Assembly: GCA_019752535.1 (NCBI GenBank)
Contig: JAIEMA010000017.1
Coordinates: forward strand, 1 to 64,000
DNA: 64,000 bases
Source: Bacteriovoracaceae bacterium
GTDB lineage: Bacteria; Bdellovibrionota; Bacteriovoracia; Bacteriovoracales; Bacteriovoracaceae
Direction: 5' to 3'
The position numbers and the translations under genes were made by a program. The notes below the pieces were generated by a model. The model saw only the letters and a program-made list of their open reading frames with translations. It was not told where the DNA came from and did not search any database. The first letter of the stretch is position 1, and each line of letters begins with the position of its first letter. Positions 60,881-64,000 of this stretch are shown here, piece after piece.

Positions 60881-62276
60881 ATGACCTCAGCCGAACTTTA
60901 AAAATACATCCACCCTCTAGAGAATTTGAAACTGAAATACTAGAATGATGAAGTTCACAAATTCTTTTGGCAAGAGCGAGTCCAATTCCATACCCCTTGG
61001 TGATATCTTCAACCATACCAGACCGATAAAATTTATCAAATATTTTTTCGCGATCTTCTTCTTTTATGCCAGGGCCCTTATCCTCAATACTTAAAACTAA
61101 ATCTTTTTCAGAACGGCTAAGAATGACTTTTATATCCATTCCTTCAGGAGTGTATTTGATGGCATTCTCTAATAACACTTCTAACATCGTTGCAATCAGC
61201 TCAGGCTCACAAAAATACTCAAAATAATCACTCCCCGCCTCTTCTGGGAGTACAAACGTGGAACGCATTTTTATATTTTTTTGAATCGCGATCTTGTTAA
61301 TTCTAAAAAGCACTTCACCGACCAGCTCATCTAGTCGAATTTTCATTAATTCTAATTGTCCCCATCTCGCTTCAGCTCTTGTCATGGCCAATAAACGATC
61401 AATTAATCGCCCCATTGTTCGTACTTCTTTATCGACAGATGAAACTAACTCTTTGGTCTCTTCATTTTGTTCTTGAGTCAAAAGCATCTGCACTTCATTT
61501 CGAATTATAGAGATAGGAGTTTTTAGTTGATGTGAGGCATCCGCAATAAAATGCTCCTGAGCTCTAAATAGTGATTCCAAACGAGAGATAAGATCATTGA
61601 TGGTTTCTGCTAATTCTCTAAACTCAGAGTCTTGAGGGACATTTTGAATTCGACCAGTGAGATCTTTGTCGCGAATTTTCTTTGTGTCTTCAATAAAGCT
61701 GTTAATGACTTCGTAGCTATAATCAATAAGCTTCCTTCCGCGCTTATAAATGAAGAAGGCAGAGAGAGGAATAATAAATATTAAACTAAAAAGAAACTTA
61801 AATTCCTGAGAGAAGGCTCTGTCGTATAAAACATTGGAGACGATCGTGTAATTGATTCCATTTTTTTCAAACTGATGAATCTCTTCAAGGCTTGAGGTTT
61901 TAAGCTGAAATATTGAATGATTAGGTAGGACTGAAAAGTGTTTAAAAATTTTCTGATCCGCTTCAACTGAGCTCGAATATATTCTTTCATCACCTTTAAA
62001 GACTTCAAATGCGAAAACATTTATCCAATCTGGTCTCTGGCTCTGTTTAGGACTTAAATATTGATGAATGCCAGATTGATTTAAAGCTGAATCAGGCAAT
62101 AATTTAATTTGATTCTCAATCATGTGAGACATTCGAATGAGAAAGTTCTTGTTTACATTTATCTCATCATAAGAAGTGACGAGAAAAAATAGAAACAAAA
62201 GCGCTAATTGAAATAAAGTGAGGGAGAGAACTAAATTCTTGAGTGTTTTCTTTCGAATATTTTGTTTGCGAAACAT
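60879..62276 (-). CDS. Sensor histidine kinase
   Basis: A 465-residue kinase. Two membrane helices (about 14-34 and 160-177) enclose a periplasmic sensor part; HAMP to about 235; DASHQLKTPISII is the phospho-accepting box (H249); then the N box ENAIKYTPEG and the G boxes DKGPGIKEED and GYGIGLALAKRI. It forms a pair with the upstream response regulator gene (1-nt gap). The CusS/QseC type is likely given the adjacent RND adaptor. Confidence 0.9.
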   Translation of the reverse strand: MFRKQNIRKKTLKNLVLSLTLFQLALLFLFFLVTSYDEINVNKNFLIRMSHMIENQIKLLPDSALNQSGIHQYLSPKQSQRPDWINVFAFEVFKGDERIYSSSVEADQKIFKHFSVLPNHSIFQLKTSSLEEIHQFEKNGINYTIVSNVLYDRAFSQEFKFLFSLIFIIPLSAFFIYKRGRKLIDYSYEVINSFIEDTKKIRDKDLTGRIQNVPQDSEFRELAETINDLISRLESLFRAQEHFIADASHQLKTPISIIRNEVQMLLTQEQNEETKELVSSVDKEVRTMGRLIDRLLAMTRAEARWGQLELMKIRLDELVGEVLFRINKIAIQKNIKMRSTFVLPEEAGSDYFEYFCEPELIATMLEVLLENAIKYTPEGMDIKVILSRSEKDLVLSIEDKGPGIKEEDREKIFDKFYRSGMVEDITKGYGIGLALAKRICELHHSSISVSNSLEGGCIFKVRLRS

Positions 62277-62277
62277 A

Positions 62278-62949
62278 CTATTTTATCATGTAACCCACAC
62301 CAACAACGGTCTGGATGAGCTTTCTATCGAAATTAGAATCAACTTTTTTACGCAATAACTTGACATAAGTATCTATCACATTTGAATCATTGTCATAGTG
62401 AATGTCCCAAACATTTTCAGCGATTGAAACTCGAGTCAGGGCTTTTTTTGGATTTCGAAGCAGGTATTCAAGAAGGGCAAACTCTTTTCTTGTGAGCTCA
62501 ATGAACTGGTCTTGACGATGAACTTCTCTAGAGACGAGATCCATTTCAAGATCTTCGTATTTGAGTTTAGTGATATTTTTAGAGACATCTAGTTTACGTC
62601 TAAGATGCACATTGATCCGGGCCAAGAGTTCATCAAATTCGAAGGGTTTAGTCAGAAAATCATCGGCTCCAATATTCAAGCCATGGACTCGGTCTTTTGT
62701 CCCACCGAGAGCACTTAATATGATGATCGGTCCTTTGTATCCGTTGTCACGTATCTCTTTAATAAGGCTAAATCCGCTCCCATCTGGAAGCATTAAATCG
62801 AGAAGGACGAGATCATAGTCATGAGCATAGAGAAACTCTTTAGCAGACGCCAAAGTATCTGAAGTATCGGCCATGAAGCCATTTTGCTCTAATCCCTTTT
62901 TTAGGAAACTCGCCATTTTGGGCTGGTCTTCAATAACGTGAATTCTCAT
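62278..62949 (-). CDS. OmpR-family response regulator
   Basis: About 223 residues from the ATG of 62949, which has GAGGT upstream. The receiver domain has VIEDQ, D51 in LVLLDLMLPDG and lysine in FLTKPFE. The winged helix has ELTRKEFALLEYLLRNP and the terminal VGVGYMIK. It is paired with the kinase and is divergent from the RND adaptor, with 11-bp CATCT repeats in between. Confidence 0.92.
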   Translation of the reverse strand: MRIHVIEDQPKMASFLKKGLEQNGFMADTSDTLASAKEFLYAHDYDLVLLDLMLPDGSGFSLIKEIRDNGYKGPIIILSALGGTKDRVHGLNIGADDFLTKPFEFDELLARINVHLRRKLDVSKNITKLKYEDLEMDLVSREVHRQDQFIELTRKEFALLEYLLRNPKKALTRVSIAENVWDIHYDNDSNVIDTYVKLLRKKVDSNFDRKLIQTVVGVGYMIK

Positions 62950-63001
62950 AGACCTCATTTAAGCATAGGCCTCTGCTGTTTTAAAGGGGATGAAAAAAAA
63001 A

Positions 63002-63042
63002 CATCTCGTTTACATCTGGAATTCATCTGAAATGACTATAGT
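63002..63042 (+). promoter_or_regulatory. Response-regulator box with promoter of the RND adaptor gene
   Basis: CATCT recurs at 63002, 63013 and 63024 with exact 11-bp spacing (CATCTC, CATCTG, CATCTG), as is usual for OmpR/PhoB-type sites. TATAGT at 63037-63042 is a -10 candidate; the middle repeat lies over the -35 position, so activation is likely. Confidence 0.65.
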
Positions 63043-63085
63043 AAGTCGATAATAATACTTAGAAATATGCGAAAGGATGGGTTAT

Positions 63086-64000
63086 ATGAGGTCCGCAATT
63101 TTCATGACATGCCTCCTAGGAATACTGACCCTTACTGCCTGCAAAGAAGAAGAACATCATAAAGAGAATACAGTCTTTAGCGTCACAAAGCCATGGCGCC
63201 AAGATGTTCAAATTAACCTTGAGTATGTGGCCCAAATCAAGGCCATTCAACACATTGAAGTACGAGCTTTTGAGAAAGGGTATTTACAAAATATCTATGT
63301 CGATGAAGGCCAAATGGTACCAAAAGGTACAAAAATGTTTCAACTTATGCCGATGTTAATGCAAGCAGAATACGACAAAGCAAAAGCTGAATTTGATGTC
63401 TCAACTATTGAATACAATCAAACAAAAAGACTAGCTCAGCAAAAAGTTGTCTCACAAAATGAATTGGCCCTTACAAAAGCCAAGTATGAAAAAAGTAAAG
63501 CCGTCTTAGATTTAGCGAAAGCTCACCTTGATCTTACGAGTATCAATGCTCCTTTTGACGGAATAATGGATCGATTCCGAGTCAGATTAGGAAGCCTCGT
63601 TGAAGAGGGAGAGCTGCTGACGACACTTTCTGATATTACAAAACTATGGGTCTATTTCAATGTCTCAGAGAGAGACTATCTAAATTATATGAACATGAAG
63701 AAGGATGCTGGAAAAGGAGATGCCGTTAAGCTCCGTATGGCCAATGGTCAATTTTTTGATCAACCCGGAATAATTGATACCATCGAAGCAGATTTTGACA
63801 GTGAAACGGGAAACGTCGCCTTTAGGGCAACCTTTGAAAACCCAAAACAAATATTACGTCACGGTGAAACGGGAAACGCAATTCTTACCCAGGAATTAAA
63901 AAATGTATTAGTTGTTCCACAGAAAGCGGTTTTCGATGTGCTTGATAAGCACTTTGCCTATGTAATTGATCCAAAGGGAAAGGTTATTCAAAAAGAATTA
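63086..64000 (+). CDS. RND efflux periplasmic adaptor (HlyD-like lipoprotein), cut by the right edge
   Basis: The first 305 residues of a membrane-fusion protein. A lipobox (LTACK, cysteine 19) anchors it. A barrel-sandwich half (YVDEGQMVPKGTKMFQL), a coiled-coil hairpin (about 95-150), the second half (INAPFDGIMDRFRVRLGSLVEEGE) and a beta-barrel segment follow. There is no stop before the window end. It would link an RND pump to an outer-membrane channel. The nearby two-component system probably controls it. Confidence 0.9.
   Translation, partial: MRSAIFMTCLLGILTLTACKEEEHHKENTVFSVTKPWRQDVQINLEYVAQIKAIQHIEVRAFEKGYLQNIYVDEGQMVPKGTKMFQLMPMLMQAEYDKAKAEFDVSTIEYNQTKRLAQQKVVSQNELALTKAKYEKSKAVLDLAKAHLDLTSINAPFDGIMDRFRVRLGSLVEEGELLTTLSDITKLWVYFNVSERDYLNYMNMKKDAGKGDAVKLRMANGQFFDQPGIIDTIEADFDSETGNVAFRATFENPKQILRHGETGNAILTQELKNVLVVPQKAVFDVLDKHFAYVIDPKGKVIQKEL

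Noticed and set aside
1-64000. CRISPR array, insertion sequence or prophage
   Set aside because: I saw no regularly spaced repeats, transposase, integrase or phage structural genes on either strand.

Overview
The window is a gene-dense bacterial chromosome segment with modest GC, short gaps and many ATGA or TAATG junctions. It holds about 65 protein genes and one tRNA. Many products are exported: lipoproteins, TonB-like, porin-like, YceI, lipocalin, a Tat substrate and c-type cytochromes, so the cell is Gram-negative. A TIGR02147-family regulator, the many small secreted proteins, and the peptide transporter and envelope hydrolase genes suggest Bdellovibrionota, perhaps the Bacteriovorax/Peredibacter side. 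That placement is inference. I see no transposase, integrase, phage gene or CRISPR array.

Layout. 1-3619: an export cluster (lipoprotein, Tat-exported DUF1501-like protein, haem lipoprotein). 3612-9031: a dabA-dabB operon for inorganic carbon uptake with an additional antiporter-like subunit. 9125-21910: mixed housekeeping genes, including a frame-broken hrpB, glutathione transferase, TonB-like protein, a six-hairpin glycosidase-like protein, a YchJ-like protein, a porin and a two-gene exported peptidase operon. 22023-30495: transporters (OPT, CstA, small EamA-like) around an oxidation pair: a GMC dehydrogenase with a cysteine cluster and an aldehyde dehydrogenase with an extra N-terminal domain. 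30555-34511: lytic transglycosylase, PilZ-like protein and dimethylglycine/sarcosine dehydrogenase.

34544-46382 is accessory in character and rich in secreted proteins. A TIGR02147 regulator sits between two paralogous lipoproteins, with a repeated TAAACAC motif at the promoter. It also has an HEFGH metallopeptidase, an arsC-aquaporin pair, a catalase-fold lipoprotein, a lipocalin and tRNA-Arg(CCU). The tRNA is followed by a run of hairpins ending in a copy of its own 3' end. 46384-51276: a periplasmic haem/electron-transfer operon divergent from a TPR plus winged-helix regulator. 51687-57470: a BASS transporter, two tandem methyltransferases, an EamA exporter, cmoA-cmoB plus a third methyltransferase, and a 31-residue basic protein. 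57581-64000: a membrane protein, a LysR regulator divergent from isocitrate dehydrogenase, and a two-component system divergent from an RND adaptor cut by the right edge.

The most noteworthy items are the three-gene DAB operon, the hrpB frame break, the hairpin array behind tRNA-Arg, the TIGR02147/lipoprotein operon with its operator-like repeats, the GMC/aldehyde dehydrogenase pair, the haem operon with its unusual regulator, and the 11-bp repeats in front of the RND adaptor.
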